Shown: positions 26,961-36,126, counted from the first letter of the stretch. The stretch is 64,000 bases of DNA from Bombella dulcis (GCF_026385505.1 NZ_JANIDV010000003.1:211275-275274), one strand, 5' to 3'. The notes: generated by a model from the sequence alone, not told the origin. A program made the numbers and translations.

Positions 26961-27827
26961 ATGAAGTGGTTTTTTGCGATTACGGAGGCGACGTTGGGGA
27001 ATGACCCTGATCATGGCTTCATCGACTGTATCCGGGTGGCCGTGCAGTCTGCCCGTGAGAACACGACGCTGATTCCGCATATGGTGTTCGACGGCAATGA
27101 GTGTGATTTCACACGGGAGATGCGGGCTGCGGGTGTGAATGTCATTTTCCATCGTCTGCACTTCTATGACCGTCTGCTGGATGCTCAGCGTCGCCTGAAG
27201 CCGGAATGGCCAAATTACATCCTTACGGCTGCCGGGGCTTTCATGCGCTTGGAGCTGCCTCTGCTGGAGCAGGATGATCAGTACGTTCTGTATACTGACT
27301 GTGACGTGATGTTTATGAAGGATCCGCAGGTCGAGTTTTGCAAGCCGGAAATTTTCGCGGCCTGTGGCCAGTTTGGAAAGCAGGACTACTATGTGGACAT
27401 GAATTCGGGGGTCATGGTGATGAACCTCGAGCGCATGCGCCGTGACCTGCCAGCTATGGTGGATTTCCTGTGTGACAATCTTGATTATGTTGCCGGGTAC
27501 GATCAGGAGTTGTTGCGTATCTTTTACAATGCCCAGTGGAGTCCGCTTTCCGCCCGGTTCAACTGGAAGCCGTACTGGGGCGTGGATGATCATGCTACCA
27601 TCGTGCATTTCCATGCGGCCAAGCCGCCAGCAGCACGGCATCTTCTGGATGACCCGGCCTATCGTGAGCATGACCATGTTTTCCATGCATGGCGTCACTG
27701 GTTCTTCCAGAATCCGGCAGGTTATGGCTATTACGTCCCGCAGTGGGAAGCCTATCTGGAAAAGGCCCGTCAGGAATATAGGCCTGACATGGTTAATGAA
27801 TTTGATGCCCTGCGCATAGACGGCTGA
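26961..27827 (+). CDS. Glycosyltransferase family 8-like protein
   Basis: Probable cytosolic sugar transferase using a nucleotide-sugar donor. The 288-residue protein has the DxD metal/donor motif in VLYTDCDVMF (Asp113-Cys-Asp115) after a conserved tyrosine, and the C-terminal histidine element IVHFHAAKPP (214-223), both typical of family GT8 (LgtC or glycogenin-like). A VMVMNLERMRRDLP segment after NSG is also family-like. The acceptor is unknown; a cell-surface polysaccharide or LPS is plausible. An intrinsic terminator follows. Confidence 0.85.
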   Translation: MKWFFAITEATLGNDPDHGFIDCIRVAVQSARENTTLIPHMVFDGNECDFTREMRAAGVNVIFHRLHFYDRLLDAQRRLKPEWPNYILTAAGAFMRLELPLLEQDDQYVLYTDCDVMFMKDPQVEFCKPEIFAACGQFGKQDYYVDMNSGVMVMNLERMRRDLPAMVDFLCDNLDYVAGYDQELLRIFYNAQWSPLSARFNWKPYWGVDDHATIVHFHAAKPPAARHLLDDPAYREHDHVFHAWRHWFFQNPAGYGYYVPQWEAYLEKARQEYRPDMVNEFDALRIDG

Positions 27828-27870
27828 GGTACGGTCCTGCTACCTTCGAGTGGCCGCCTGGGTGTGGAGT

Positions 27871-27897
27871 GGCTCTCCTTCATGGAGGGCCATTTTT
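27871..27897 (+). terminator. Intrinsic terminator after the glycosyltransferase gene
   Basis: GGCTCTCC (27871-27878), loop TTCAT, GGAGGGCC (27884-27891; one G-U pair), then ATTTTT. Serves the plus-strand gene and separates it from the convergent transporter. Confidence 0.75.
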
Positions 27898-27921
27898 GTA
27901 TTCGAGTCCGGTTTTTCCGGT

Positions 27922-29037
27922 TCAGTCGCCGGGGGACTGGGCCAGCTGCTCCGTTGCCGGTGTGGTGCGGGCATGACGCTCCAGCCAGCGGCCCAGCGGG
28001 CGGGCTATGGCAGGGCCAAGCGTGATGACGGCCACCATGCGCGCTGTCTGCATGGCGATGATGAAGGGCAGGGCGATCGGTATGTTGGCACTGATGACGA
28101 TGATGGTATCCAGCCCGCCGGGGCTTGTGGCCAGATAGGCACTCAGAAGATCAATTCTGGCAAAATGGGCTACGGGAAATGCCAGCAGCGCACAGATGGC
28201 GATGAGTATGGCTGAAGAAAGCGCAACAGCTGGGATGGAGCGCAGGGCATAGCGCAGGACCGGTGCGGTAAAGCGCAGACCGATGGACCAGCCGATGGTC
28301 AGATAGGCCGGAATCCGTATCCAGAAGGGGGCACTGATCTGGAACAGCCCGCTCAGCTGGGCCGTGGCTCCGGCGAGAATTGTCAGGAGCAGTGTTGCTG
28401 CCGGGGAGCGCAGCCTGAGACCGATGACCGTACTGACGGCAATCAGCAGCAGGGTGGGCAGAAGATCACCCCGGACAGGCGGCGGCGCAATGCTGGCCTT
28501 GTGGCTGGTGCGTATGACGATCCATGAGACCAGAGAGGTGGCCACGGCCACCATGATGACCCTGAAATAGAGCATGAAGGCGGTCAGCCGTGAATCAGCT
28601 CCGAAGGAGCTGCACAGCATGACCATGGTGGAGGCCGCTCCGGGTGATGTGCCCCACAGGGCCGTCGTACCGGGCATGACACCAAACCAGGCAAGTCCCG
28701 CCCCTGTGGTGAAGCTGACAACAATGACTGACAGGACACTGAACAGCACCAGTGCCCAGTGCGACAGAATGTGATGGAGTACGGAAAAGGTCAGGCTATT
28801 GACGACGACGCAGGCCAAGATGGCCTGTGCCATCGTGAAGAAGACGGGCCTGATGGTCACGCCACGATTCTTGATGGACATGATGATGCCCGCCACCATG
28901 GGGCCGAGCATCATGCCCGCCGTCAGATGAAGCAGAAGGAACAGGCCGGAAATCAGGGCGGAAAAAAAAAGAAGTCCCGTCCACCGTATCATGCAGGACC
29001 GCCAGAGGGGGGACGATGGGGTCACATGTCCGGTCAC
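27922..29037 (-). CDS. AbrB-family (putative ammonia monooxygenase) membrane transporter
   Basis: A 371-residue integral membrane protein with about ten hydrophobic segments, matching the AbrB family, often mislabelled ammonia monooxygenase. Landmarks: GMMLGPMVAGIIMS, the glycine-rich GTTALWGTSPGAASTM and its repeat in the second half TSPGGLDTIIVIS. The duplicated SPGG-type motif suggests an inverted-repeat transporter fold. Substrate unknown. Downstream of sspB with a 5-bp gap, so probably co-transcribed with it. Confidence 0.85.
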   Translation of the reverse strand: MTGHVTPSSPLWRSCMIRWTGLLFFSALISGLFLLLHLTAGMMLGPMVAGIIMSIKNRGVTIRPVFFTMAQAILACVVVNSLTFSVLHHILSHWALVLFSVLSVIVVSFTTGAGLAWFGVMPGTTALWGTSPGAASTMVMLCSSFGADSRLTAFMLYFRVIMVAVATSLVSWIVIRTSHKASIAPPPVRGDLLPTLLLIAVSTVIGLRLRSPAATLLLTILAGATAQLSGLFQISAPFWIRIPAYLTIGWSIGLRFTAPVLRYALRSIPAVALSSAILIAICALLAFPVAHFARIDLLSAYLATSPGGLDTIIVISANIPIALPFIIAMQTARMVAVITLGPAIARPLGRWLERHARTTPATEQLAQSPGD

Positions 29038-29042
29038 CCTGT

Positions 29043-29651
29043 TCAGCTGCTTTTGCCGTCGGAGGATGGTTTCTTGCGGAATGCTGCCAGACTGACAACT
29101 TCGGCTCCCTCATGGGAGGAGTCCCCGTGAGTGGAGCCGGTTTCTGCGTCGTGGCTGCATGTCAGGGGGTGGAGCTTGTGGATTCCGGCCGTGTCGATAT
29201 CGGTCAGGCCGTCTTCAGCGGAAGAGGGTTCCTCTGTCTCATCATCCGGACGGAACGTGAAATGAAGGACCAGATGAATGTGCGGGTCCGCAAAGGCCGT
29301 GATGGCCCTGAAGGGAATATGCAGCGTGCTGGGAATACCCCCAAAGGACAGGCCGACCGACATGGAACGGTTTTTATGATCGAGTATCAGGTTCTGGAAC
29401 TGATGCTGCAGGACGATGGTCATTTCTTCCGGGTAGCGTTCCTTTAGGCGGGCGGGGATGTCCACGCCCGGAACACCGGTGCGGAAGGTCATGTAGAAAT
29501 GATGATCTCCCGGCAGGCCATGTTCACTGACATATTCCAGTGCGTTGAGCATGACGTTGCGCTGGGCTTCTTCTATCCATCTATCATAAGGGAGGAGACT
29601 TGCGGGAATGGAAGGACCGAACCCGTCCGGGCCGTTGGTATCGTCACTCAT
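29043..29651 (-). CDS. sspB: SspB-like ClpXP adaptor (alphaproteobacterial type)
   Basis: Binds the ssrA degradation tag and delivers tagged proteins to ClpXP. The 202-residue protein starts with SLLPYDRWIEEAQRNVMLNALEYV and contains HHFYMTFRTG and SFGGIPSTLHIPFRAITAFADP, the tag-binding fold of alphaproteobacterial SspB; the C-terminus is acidic then basic (ClpX-binding tail). It lies about 105 bp downstream of the ssrA gene on the same strand, which places the tag RNA and the adaptor side by side. Confidence 0.93.
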   Translation of the reverse strand: MSDDTNGPDGFGPSIPASLLPYDRWIEEAQRNVMLNALEYVSEHGLPGDHHFYMTFRTGVPGVDIPARLKERYPEEMTIVLQHQFQNLILDHKNRSMSVGLSFGGIPSTLHIPFRAITAFADPHIHLVLHFTFRPDDETEEPSSAEDGLTDIDTAGIHKLHPLTCSHDAETGSTHGDSSHEGAEVVSLAAFRKKPSSDGKSS

Positions 29652-29756
29652 CGAGGGAGACCATCACCTGTTGCATCTGAAAGTATTTCAGGTGTGCGAC
29701 AGGCAGCGTGAAATCGCAAGGGTCCAGATCTGATATTCTGTTTATTAAGGGATGGT

Positions 29757-30057
29757 GTCTCAGAAATGAGACAGGTGGGGGGGCTTCTGTTGCCCGGTGC
29801 ACCCCCCGGACCGCGCTTATCGCTTATGCAGCAACAGCGAGCACCTCAGAGTTATCGTTGGCACTTGTAAAGTCAGCCCGATGACGGCGGAACAATACCG
29901 GGCAAAAAGTAGATCTTTACCATGCGTGTCGAGCCTGTTTCGTCCCCATAGCGTCAGCCCGTGAAGCTGATGGTGGAGACGCCGGGCACTGCCCCCGGGT
30001 CCACAACACTTATTTCATCTACCGTTTATCGCCATAGCCAAGGCCGAAGCCTCCAGC
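29757..30057 (-). ncRNA. ssrA: Circularly permuted two-piece tmRNA
   Basis: Trans-translation RNA. On the minus strand the order is acceptor piece, short spacer, coding piece, as in alphaproteobacteria. The acceptor piece ends at 29971 with CGTCTCC plus A and encoded CCA, after a CCGGG/CCCGG T-arm-like stem. A 23-base spacer (29948-29970) is removed. The coding piece starts at 29947 with GGGGACG, which pairs with CGTCTCC. The tag frame (29862-29824) reads ANDNSEVLAVAA then TAA; the first Ala comes from the charged tmRNA. A G-rich/C-rich stem (29778-29811) and a GTCTCA/TGAGAC hairpin (about 29757-29772) close the 3' end. The 5' end is set from a predicted promoter, so it is approximate. Confidence 0.93.
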
Positions 30058-30064
30058 AGGAAAG

Positions 30065-30093
30065 ACCATAGGCTTTTTCCCCTGTGGTGGCAA
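30065..30093 (-). promoter_or_regulatory. Predicted sigma70 promoter of ssrA
   Basis: Minus strand TTGCCA (30093-30088), 17-base spacer, TATGGT (30070-30065). Places the transcript start near 30057, just ahead of the acceptor piece stem. Confidence 0.6.
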
Positions 30094-30125
30094 GGTGAAA
30101 CGGGCTTTCATTCTGCCATCCAGAT

Positions 30126-30141
30126 GGCTACATCTGTAGCC
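30126..30141. repeat. Hairpin upstream of thyX
   Basis: GGCTAC-ATCT-GTAGCC, a 6-bp perfect stem with a 4-base loop, about 75 bp upstream of the thyX start in the divergent ssrA-thyX region. Role unknown; possibly a leader hairpin. Confidence 0.45.
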
Positions 30142-30215
30142 GAGGGAAGCGGGCAGTCGTGCTGATCTGCTTTTATGAATCATCCGGTACAGCCGAGCGA
30201 GTGGGAGAGACCGTC

Positions 30216-31121
30216 ATGGCCCTGACAGAAGAACAGCGTTCCGAGATAGAGGCCGTGCGTGCCGCTCCTTACCAGACAGTCCGGCCCACCGTCCCGGCCA
30301 TGGAAGAGCTTCTGTTCGAGCCGTTCCCGCTGCTGGATCATGGTTTCATCCGTGTCGTGGATTATATGGGGGATGATTCGGCCGTTGTGCAGGCGGCGCG
30401 TGTTTCCTATGGCAGGGGGACCAGGAAGACATCTGAAGATGCCGGACTGATCCGCTATCTGATGCGGCACCGCCATTCCACGCCTTTTGAGATGTGCGAG
30501 ATCAAGTTCCACGTGAAACTGCCGCTTTTCGTGGCCCGGCAGTGGATTCGCCATCGTATGGCCAGCGTGAATGAATATTCCGCCCGCTATTCCGTGCTGG
30601 ACCGTGAATTTTATCTGCCGGAGGCCACGCAGATCGCCGCCCAGAGCAGGGTCAATCATCAGGGGCGGGGCGATGTTCTCAGTGCCGAGACGGCGCAGGA
30701 GGTCCTGTCCATTCTCCAGCGTGATGCGCTGCAATGTTATGGCGATTATGAGCAGATGCTCGACCCGGAAGGGATGGCTGTGGCCCGTGAGCTGGCCCGC
30801 ATCAATCTGACACTCAATACCTATACGCAGTGGTACTGGAAGATTGACCTGCATAATCTCATGCACTTCCTGGCCCTGCGGGCGGATTCCCATGCCCAGT
30901 ATGAAATCCGTGTCTATGCCCAGAAGATGATCGAGATTCTCAGGGCATGGGTGCCGCATACGGCGCAGGCTTTTGAGGAATACCGTCTCGGAGCCTACAG
31001 CTTCTCGGCCAGCATGCTGAAGGTTCTGCGCCGTCGTCTTGCTGGTGAGACGGTCACGCAGGAGACATCCGGCCTCACGAAGCGTGAATGGACGGAAATG
31101 CAGGCTGTTCTGGAAGGCTGA
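30216..31121 (+). CDS. thyX: FAD-dependent thymidylate synthase
   Basis: Makes dTMP from dUMP using NADPH and methylene-THF through FAD. The ThyX motif RHRHSTPFE is present, preceded by [25 protein letters not shown] and followed by [20 protein letters not shown] choose ATG 30216 (301 residues), with GGGAGAG seven bases upstream; a longer upstream reading would cover leader sequence. Divergent from ssrA. No thyA is seen in the window. Confidence 0.96.
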   Translation: MALTEEQRSEIEAVRAAPYQTVRPTVPAMEELLFEPFPLLDHGFIRVVDYMGDDSAVVQAARVSYGRGTRKTSEDAGLIRYLMRHRHSTPFEMCEIKFHVKLPLFVARQWIRHRMASVNEYSARYSVLDREFYLPEATQIAAQSRVNHQGRGDVLSAETAQEVLSILQRDALQCYGDYEQMLDPEGMAVARELARINLTLNTYTQWYWKIDLHNLMHFLALRADSHAQYEIRVYAQKMIEILRAWVPHTAQAFEEYRLGAYSFSASMLKVLRRRLAGETVTQETSGLTKREWTEMQAVLEG

Positions 31122-31123
31122 TC

Positions 31124-31441
31124 TTGTCCCGTTCTGATCCCTTTCATGATGATGAAGACCGGCCAGCCGGTCCCGTTCAGGATGCTGAAGCCCTGTTGCG
31201 GGAAGGGCGACGGTTCCAGATGGAAAACGGCATCCCGCCGCTGCTGGGGCGTAAACCCCGTTTCTGGCCCTGGGCCGTGCTGGCTGTGCTGCTGATGGTC
31301 CTGTCTCTGGGCATAGAACTGTTCTGGCCGCTGCCGGGACGGCATGGCCCGTTGCCGGAATGCGGGCAGGCTGGCGTGGGGACCGTGTCCTGCCAGAATA
31401 CGCAGGCACAGGGGCCTGCGTCCCATATGTCCGGCAGGTAG
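31124..31441 (+). CDS. Small single-pass membrane protein, hypothetical
   Basis: About 105 residues from a TTG at 31124 (GGAAGG six bases upstream, overlapping the thyX end); no in-frame ATG precedes the conserved-looking part. An acidic N-terminus (DAEALLREGRRFQMENGIPPLLGRK) leads to one membrane helix (WPWAVLAVLLMVLSLGIELFW) and a short Cys-containing tail. Likely translationally coupled to thyX. No family recognised. Confidence 0.55.
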   Translation: MSRSDPFHDDEDRPAGPVQDAEALLREGRRFQMENGIPPLLGRKPRFWPWAVLAVLLMVLSLGIELFWPLPGRHGPLPECGQAGVGTVSCQNTQAQGPASHMSGR

Positions 31442-31450
31442 GCTGACTGC

Positions 31451-32563
31451 CTATGCGGGGCGGGCTATGCTGCGCCCCCGTGCTCCCAGAGTAAGGAAGC
31501 TGTCCGTCAGCCGCTGGATGACGCTGGCTTCCCCGGCTCCCATCCAGCGGCGGATGTCATAATATTTCTTGAGAGGGCGTCCCGTATTCGGTGAGACCTG
31601 ATGGGCGAAGGCCTCTTCATGTTCGGTCATGTACTGGGCGACACCCCGTGCGTAGGCAAACTGGGTGTCCGTATCAATGTTGAACTTGAATACGCCATGA
31701 CTGACAGCCTGCCGGATGGCGTTTTCTTCCGACCCCGAGCCCCCATGAAAGACCAGCGGGACAGGGTTGGGGCCTGTACGGAGCGTTTCGGAAACGAGGG
31801 TCTGGGACTCACGCAGGATGTCCGGGCGGAGGCGGACATTGCCGGGGGCATAGACACCATGCACGTTCCCGAAGGATGCGGCGATGGAGAGCATTCCCAG
31901 AGGGGACAGTGTTTTCCATGCCGTCAGCACGTCATGCGGGCTGGTATAGAGGGAGGCCTTGTCGGTGTGGTCGTGCAGTTCCGTTCCGATGCCGTCTTCT
32001 TCGCCGCCCGTCATGCCCAGTTCGATCTCTAGACCGATTCCGAGCGGTGCCAGTTTCCTGATGAGGGTCTCTGCCGTGGCGATGTTGTCGGGTACGGACT
32101 CTGTTGAAAGGTCCAGCATGTGAGAGGAGAACAGGGGCTGGCCTGTCCGGTCATGATGATGGCGGCTTTCTTCCACCAGCCCGTCAATCCAGCCCAGCAG
32201 GGGGCGGTTGGCGTGGTCCGTGTGCAGGATGACGGCCACGCCATGATGACGGGCCAGCAGGTGCACATGCTGGGCCAGGGCCGTGGCACCGAGAATCTGT
32301 GCCTGTCTTTCATCGGGCAGGGACTGGCCTGCGTAGAAGCGTGCCCCTCCGGCGGAAATCTGGATGACAATGTCCGACCGGTTGGCCCGTGCGGCTGCCA
32401 GAACGGCATTGGCCGCCGTGGAGCTGCTGACATTGACGGCAGGCAGGGCATACCCCCCTGCACGGCAGGCTGCCAGCAGAGTCCTGTAGGTGTCTCCACT
32501 GACAACACCTGGCGGGATGAGGGCTGGCTGGCGGGGGGTGGAAGAAGGGAAGGAGGGCGTCAT
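31451..32563 (-). CDS. fbaA: Fructose-bisphosphate aldolase, class II
   Basis: Zinc-dependent aldolase interconverting fructose 1,6-bisphosphate with DHAP and glyceraldehyde 3-phosphate. The 370-residue protein has the zinc-site histidine in VILHTDHANR, the SSHMLDLSTE block, an acidic EIELGMTGGEEDG segment, the glycine-rich VFHGGSGS and the NIDTDTQFAYARG substrate motif. This is the FbaA (class IIA) type. Convergent with the small gene after thyX; divergent from nfuA. Confidence 0.96.
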   Translation of the reverse strand: MTPSFPSSTPRQPALIPPGVVSGDTYRTLLAACRAGGYALPAVNVSSSTAANAVLAAARANRSDIVIQISAGGARFYAGQSLPDERQAQILGATALAQHVHLLARHHGVAVILHTDHANRPLLGWIDGLVEESRHHHDRTGQPLFSSHMLDLSTESVPDNIATAETLIRKLAPLGIGLEIELGMTGGEEDGIGTELHDHTDKASLYTSPHDVLTAWKTLSPLGMLSIAASFGNVHGVYAPGNVRLRPDILRESQTLVSETLRTGPNPVPLVFHGGSGSEENAIRQAVSHGVFKFNIDTDTQFAYARGVAQYMTEHEEAFAHQVSPNTGRPLKKYYDIRRWMGAGEASVIQRLTDSFLTLGARGRSIARPA

Positions 32564-32727
32564 GGCGTGTCTCGGGCTGGAGAGGACGGAAGAGGGCGAA
32601 TCATCACGAAGGGCGGCGGTTCTGCCAGTCTGATATATTTTGCCGGGAAACAGGACTATAAAGGTCCAGAGTAATTGAATTGTGTAAAAGGGTACTCATT
32701 TCATGGGTATCTGATAAGAGAGGCGTT

Positions 32728-33309
32728 ATGACACGGAATGACCTTATGATGATCGAAACAGAAGATACGCCCAATCCGGCAACACTGAAGTTTCTGCCGG
32801 GGCGTGACGTGACGGGTGACCGTCCTTCCGTCGATTTTGCGGAAGCCAGTGTCGTGGCGGGGCGGTCTGCTCTGGCGGATTCCCTGTTCGGCATGGCTGA
32901 CGTGAAGCGTGTCTTTCTGGGAAGTGACTTTGTTTCCGTCACGAAGGATGACGGTGCTGACTGGGGAACGCTGCGCCCGCAGATTCTGGTGGCCCTGACG
33001 GATTTCTTCAAGGGGGGGCAGCCTGTCCTTGCAGAAGACATCGCTGCCCCGGAGGCTGACATTTCGCCTGAAGATGCCGACATCGTGGACCGTGTGAAGG
33101 AGCTGCTCGATACACGGGTGCGCCCTGCCGTGGCCAGTGATGGTGGCGACATCGTCTTCCGTGGTTACCGGGAAGGTGTGGTGTATCTGAGCATGCAGGG
33201 GGCCTGTTCCGGCTGTCCGTCATCCCGTGCCACGCTGCGTCATGGGGTGGAGAACATGCTGCGTCACTATATCCCGGAGGTGACGGCGGTTGAACCTGTA
33301 GAGGAGTAA
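32728..33309 (+). CDS. NfuA/NifU-type Fe-S scaffold protein
   Basis: Carrier that receives and donates 4Fe-4S clusters. Start ATG 32728 has AGAGAGG five bases upstream, giving 193 residues. An N-terminal Nfu_N domain (IETEDTPNPATLKFLPG, DVKRVFLGSDFVSVTKDD) is followed by the C-terminal NifU domain with the cluster CxxC in MQGACSGCPSSRATL. The domain order matches alphaproteobacterial and mitochondrial NFU. Heads a run with a nitroreductase, tsaB and rimI. Confidence 0.93.
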   Translation: MTRNDLMMIETEDTPNPATLKFLPGRDVTGDRPSVDFAEASVVAGRSALADSLFGMADVKRVFLGSDFVSVTKDDGADWGTLRPQILVALTDFFKGGQPVLAEDIAAPEADISPEDADIVDRVKELLDTRVRPAVASDGGDIVFRGYREGVVYLSMQGACSGCPSSRATLRHGVENMLRHYIPEVTAVEPVEE

Positions 33310-33315
33310 GAGCCG

Positions 33316-33954
33316 ATGACGGCATCACCAGCCCCGGAGGGGCAGCAGCTAGTCGAGGGGCGGGGAGATGTGACGGCCAGTCCGGTGCTGGCCGAAGAGC
33401 TTTTCACCCGCTGCCGTACGGCGGAAGCCTTTTCTGACCGTCCGGTGGGTGATGATGTGCTGCATCGTCTCTATGATCTGCTCAGGCTGGGGCCGACATC
33501 GGGCAACTGCTCCCCGGCCCGTTTTGCTTTCCTGAAGACGGAGGAGGCCCGGCAGAAAATCCGTCCGGCCCTCTCTCTGGGGAATGTGGACCGGGCCATG
33601 ACGGCACCGGTGCTGGTTGTCGTCGGGTATGATCCGCTGTTTTTTGAAAAATTTGAGACACTCAATCCGATGCCCGGTCTGCGGGACTGGTTCGCAGCGG
33701 ATGTCGGGCTGGGTGATGAGACAGCCTTCCGCAATGGTACCCTTCAGGGAGCCTATCTCATCATGGCGGCCCGTGCGCTGGGGCTGGCCGTGCGGCCCAT
33801 GTCCGGCTTTGACGCCGTGATGGTGGAGGAAGAATTTTTCCGGAAACAGGGCTGGCGGGCGAATTTTCTCGTGGCCCTTGGTTATCCGGAAGGGGATGTG
33901 TCCTCTCCCAGGGCACCCCGTCTGCCTCATGAGGAGGCCTGTCTGTGGCTGTGA
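33316..33954 (+). CDS. Nitroreductase-family protein (RutE/malonic semialdehyde reductase-like)
   Basis: FMN-dependent NAD(P)H oxidoreductase. The 212-residue protein begins the fold with CRTAEAFSDRPVGDD, then LLRLGPTSGNCSPARFAFL and ends with VALGYPEGD, features of the RutE/HadB subgroup. No other rut (pyrimidine catabolism) genes are nearby, so the substrate may differ. ATG is preceded by GAGGAGTAAGAG at the nfuA stop. Overlaps tsaB by 10 bp. Confidence 0.85.
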   Translation: MTASPAPEGQQLVEGRGDVTASPVLAEELFTRCRTAEAFSDRPVGDDVLHRLYDLLRLGPTSGNCSPARFAFLKTEEARQKIRPALSLGNVDRAMTAPVLVVVGYDPLFFEKFETLNPMPGLRDWFAADVGLGDETAFRNGTLQGAYLIMAARALGLAVRPMSGFDAVMVEEEFFRKQGWRANFLVALGYPEGDVSSPRAPRLPHEEACLWL

Positions 33955-34640
33955 GGCCGGAGCGGTGCCTTGTTCTCAATGGGGCTGGAGCCGGGCGCGG
34001 GAAAAGCAACCTGATTGCCCTGCTGGAGCAGGGTGTCGTGGTGGATGAGCAGGTACTGTCCGGGCGTGGGGCTTCGGAGCGGTTTGCACCAGCCGTACAG
34101 GCCATGCTGGCCCGTTCGGGCTGGGATAAGCCACCGGAGAGGGTAGTGGCCGTGGTCGGGCCGGGGTCTTTCACCGGGCTGCGGGCTTCCCTGTCCCTGG
34201 CCGCAGGGCTGGTTCGTGGATGGAACTGTCAGGGTATTGGCGTACGGCTGGGTGATGCTTTGCGGGCCACCATGCAGCGTGAGGATGCGACCATCCTCTG
34301 CCTTGCCCGTCGGAGGCGTGTTTTTGTCGATCCGCCGGGCCGGAAGGCTTATGCCCTGCCTGTTCCGGAGATTCAGCCGGGCTGCTGGCCTGCCGTGGCA
34401 GGGGATGCGGTCTATGGTGAAGATGCCCTGCCCGAGCTGAACGGGTCACAGGGAGAGGCCCTGCTGGGGCATCAGGTGATTCGTCTGCCTCATGCGGTTC
34501 CGACGGCTGCGGGTATTTTCGAGGCATCCTGTCAGGCGACCACTCATGGTGATGTTCAGTCCCATGCGCTGGAGCCGCTTTATGTTGACCCGCCAGAGGC
34601 TAAGCCCCCGGCTGGGGGCCTGAGGCCAGCACCACGGTAA
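33945..34640 (+). CDS. tsaB: tRNA threonylcarbamoyladenosine biosynthesis protein TsaB
   Basis: Partner of TsaD in making t6A37 in ANN-decoding tRNAs. The ASKHA-fold signature VVGPGSFTGLRASLSLAAGL is diagnostic. 231 residues from GTG 33945, within the end of the nitroreductase gene. Directly followed by rimI, a common pairing, here with stop and start sharing one base. Confidence 0.93.
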   Translation: MAVRPERCLVLNGAGAGRGKSNLIALLEQGVVVDEQVLSGRGASERFAPAVQAMLARSGWDKPPERVVAVVGPGSFTGLRASLSLAAGLVRGWNCQGIGVRLGDALRATMQREDATILCLARRRRVFVDPPGRKAYALPVPEIQPGCWPAVAGDAVYGEDALPELNGSQGEALLGHQVIRLPHAVPTAAGIFEASCQATTHGDVQSHALEPLYVDPPEAKPPAGGLRPAPR

Positions 34641-35131
34641 TGTCCGCAGAACCGCATCCAGCAGAACAGGGGCCATGTGTTGTTGAGCTGAAAGAAGCAG
34701 GGCCGGAAGCGGCAGAGCTGCTGTCCATCCTGCATCATGCGGCCTTTGAAGGGCGGGAGCCGTGGGATGCTGCGGCGTTCGGTCAGATTCTGGGCATGCC
34801 GGGCGTGGTGGTCTGGTTGGCCTGTGTGTCACAGTCTGAAGAGGCCGTGCCGGTTGGTTTTATTGTCAGCCGTCATGTAGTGGATGAGGGCGAGATTTTA
34901 AGTGTGGGTGTTCATCCCCAGTGGCAACGCCGTGGTATTGCACGGGTACTTCTTGCCCATCTTGTGGGAAGGGCCAGCCAGATAGGCGAGACCCTGTTTC
35001 TGGAAGTGCGTTTCAGCAACAGGGCGGCTTCCAGCCTGTATGAGCAGACGGGTTTCTGGCAGGTGGCCGTGCGTCCCCGTTATTACGAAGATGGCGAGGA
35101 TGCCCGTCTTCTGAAGTGGTCGCCTCGGTAA
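34640..35131 (+). CDS. rimI: RimI-type ribosomal protein N-acetyltransferase
   Basis: GNAT enzyme; RimI acetylates the N-terminus of ribosomal protein S18. The 163-residue protein has the acetyl-CoA loop VHPQWQRRGIARVLLAHL and the C-terminal EVRFSNRAASSLYEQTGFWQVAVRPRYYEDGEDARLLKW block typical of RimI. Its position after tsaB supports the call. Another substrate cannot be excluded. Confidence 0.9.
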   Translation: MSAEPHPAEQGPCVVELKEAGPEAAELLSILHHAAFEGREPWDAAAFGQILGMPGVVVWLACVSQSEEAVPVGFIVSRHVVDEGEILSVGVHPQWQRRGIARVLLAHLVGRASQIGETLFLEVRFSNRAASSLYEQTGFWQVAVRPRYYEDGEDARLLKWSPR

Positions 35132-35575
35132 GGGGGACCTGTTCCCAGTATTCTAAATATGACCTGTGATTCTGGAATGGATGTCATGCCTTCAGGGAAT
35201 ATCCATGTCGTAATGGCGTGCTAATCGCAGATGGCTTTCATATTATTATTTTGTAGTAACCTTCTGTTCATGCCGGGTTCTGTAATGGTGCAAGGCCAAG
35301 AACTCCCTGGCCATGTGGTGAAGGAATTTCTTGGGGAATGATGAGAATTTGTGAAAAAGTTAATATTTACCGATAAAATATAGTGTTATTATATCTCCCT
35401 CCTCAAGTTCAGTCATTCAATATAACATGACGTTTCAGAAAGGTTTTCTATACAGCTTTCGGAGGTCCTTATCCTATCAACAAGTAGTTACTATTACAGA
35501 GAAGGATTTTTTCTTGTTGTCTTTTGATACCATCCGTTATAGATCGAACTAAATTTCTTGGGAGATAACTATTTT
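35132..35575. other. AT-rich intergenic region upstream of mucR
   Basis: About 440 bp without a convincing ORF, clearly richer in A and T than the flanking genes, with T-rich and A-rich tracts (for example around 35350-35400 and 35500-35520). MucR proteins bind AT-rich DNA and repress their own genes, so this region probably holds mucR promoters and binding sites. I see no structured RNA or tRNA. Confidence 0.5.
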
Positions 35576-35992
35576 ATGTCGTCTGAGACAGAAACACATG
35601 ACCTACGGCAGCTGACAGCGCAGATCATTACTGCTTACGTGAGCAGCCATGATGTTGCATCTGAGGCCCTGCCTGATCTGGTCCGTTCCGTTCATGCTGC
35701 TCTTGCCGGTGCCGGTACCCCGGTTGAGGCAGAACTGGAGAAGCCCGTTCCTGCCGTGCCGCCTCGCAAGTCCGTCTTCCCTGATTACATCATCTGTCTG
35801 GAAGACGGGAAGAAACTGAAGCTTCTGCGCCGTCATCTCAAGACAGCCTACAACATGACCCCGCAGGAATACCGTGAGCGTTGGGGCCTGCCGCCGGAAT
35901 ATCCGATGGTCGCGCCGAATTACGCCAATCATCGCTCATCCCTTGCACGGCGTATTGGTCTTGGCCGTCGTCGTGAGGATAGTGTTGATTAG
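35576..35992 (+). CDS. mucR: MucR/Ros-family transcriptional regulator
   Basis: Alphaproteobacterial zinc-finger-like DNA-binding protein that acts as a nucleoid-type repressor of surface polysaccharide, motility and cell-cycle genes. 138 residues from ATG 35576, with GGAGA ten bases upstream. The diagnostic block is present: VFPDYIICLEDGKKLKLLRRHL, then MTPQEYRERWGLPPEYPMVAPNYA and a basic tail. The Cys/His zinc ligands are partly kept (ICLEDG, HL). The long AT-rich upstream region suggests autoregulation. Confidence 0.95.
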   Translation: MSSETETHDLRQLTAQIITAYVSSHDVASEALPDLVRSVHAALAGAGTPVEAELEKPVPAVPPRKSVFPDYIICLEDGKKLKLLRRHLKTAYNMTPQEYRERWGLPPEYPMVAPNYANHRSSLARRIGLGRRREDSVD

Positions 35993-36126
35993 AGTTACTT
36001 GAATATGGTGGTAAAAATAAGTTGTGCCTGTTTTTTTGGAGCATAGTTTCTTAGAGCGAAAAAAGATGTCTTCAAGTTGTGTTGCGGATTGGACAAAGCG
36101 TATCCTAATCGGGTAGATCATAAGTT

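Noticed and set aside
35132..35575. Short ORFs in the AT-rich region before mucR
   Set aside because: None has a start with Shine-Dalgarno or any protein-like composition; the region is better read as regulatory.
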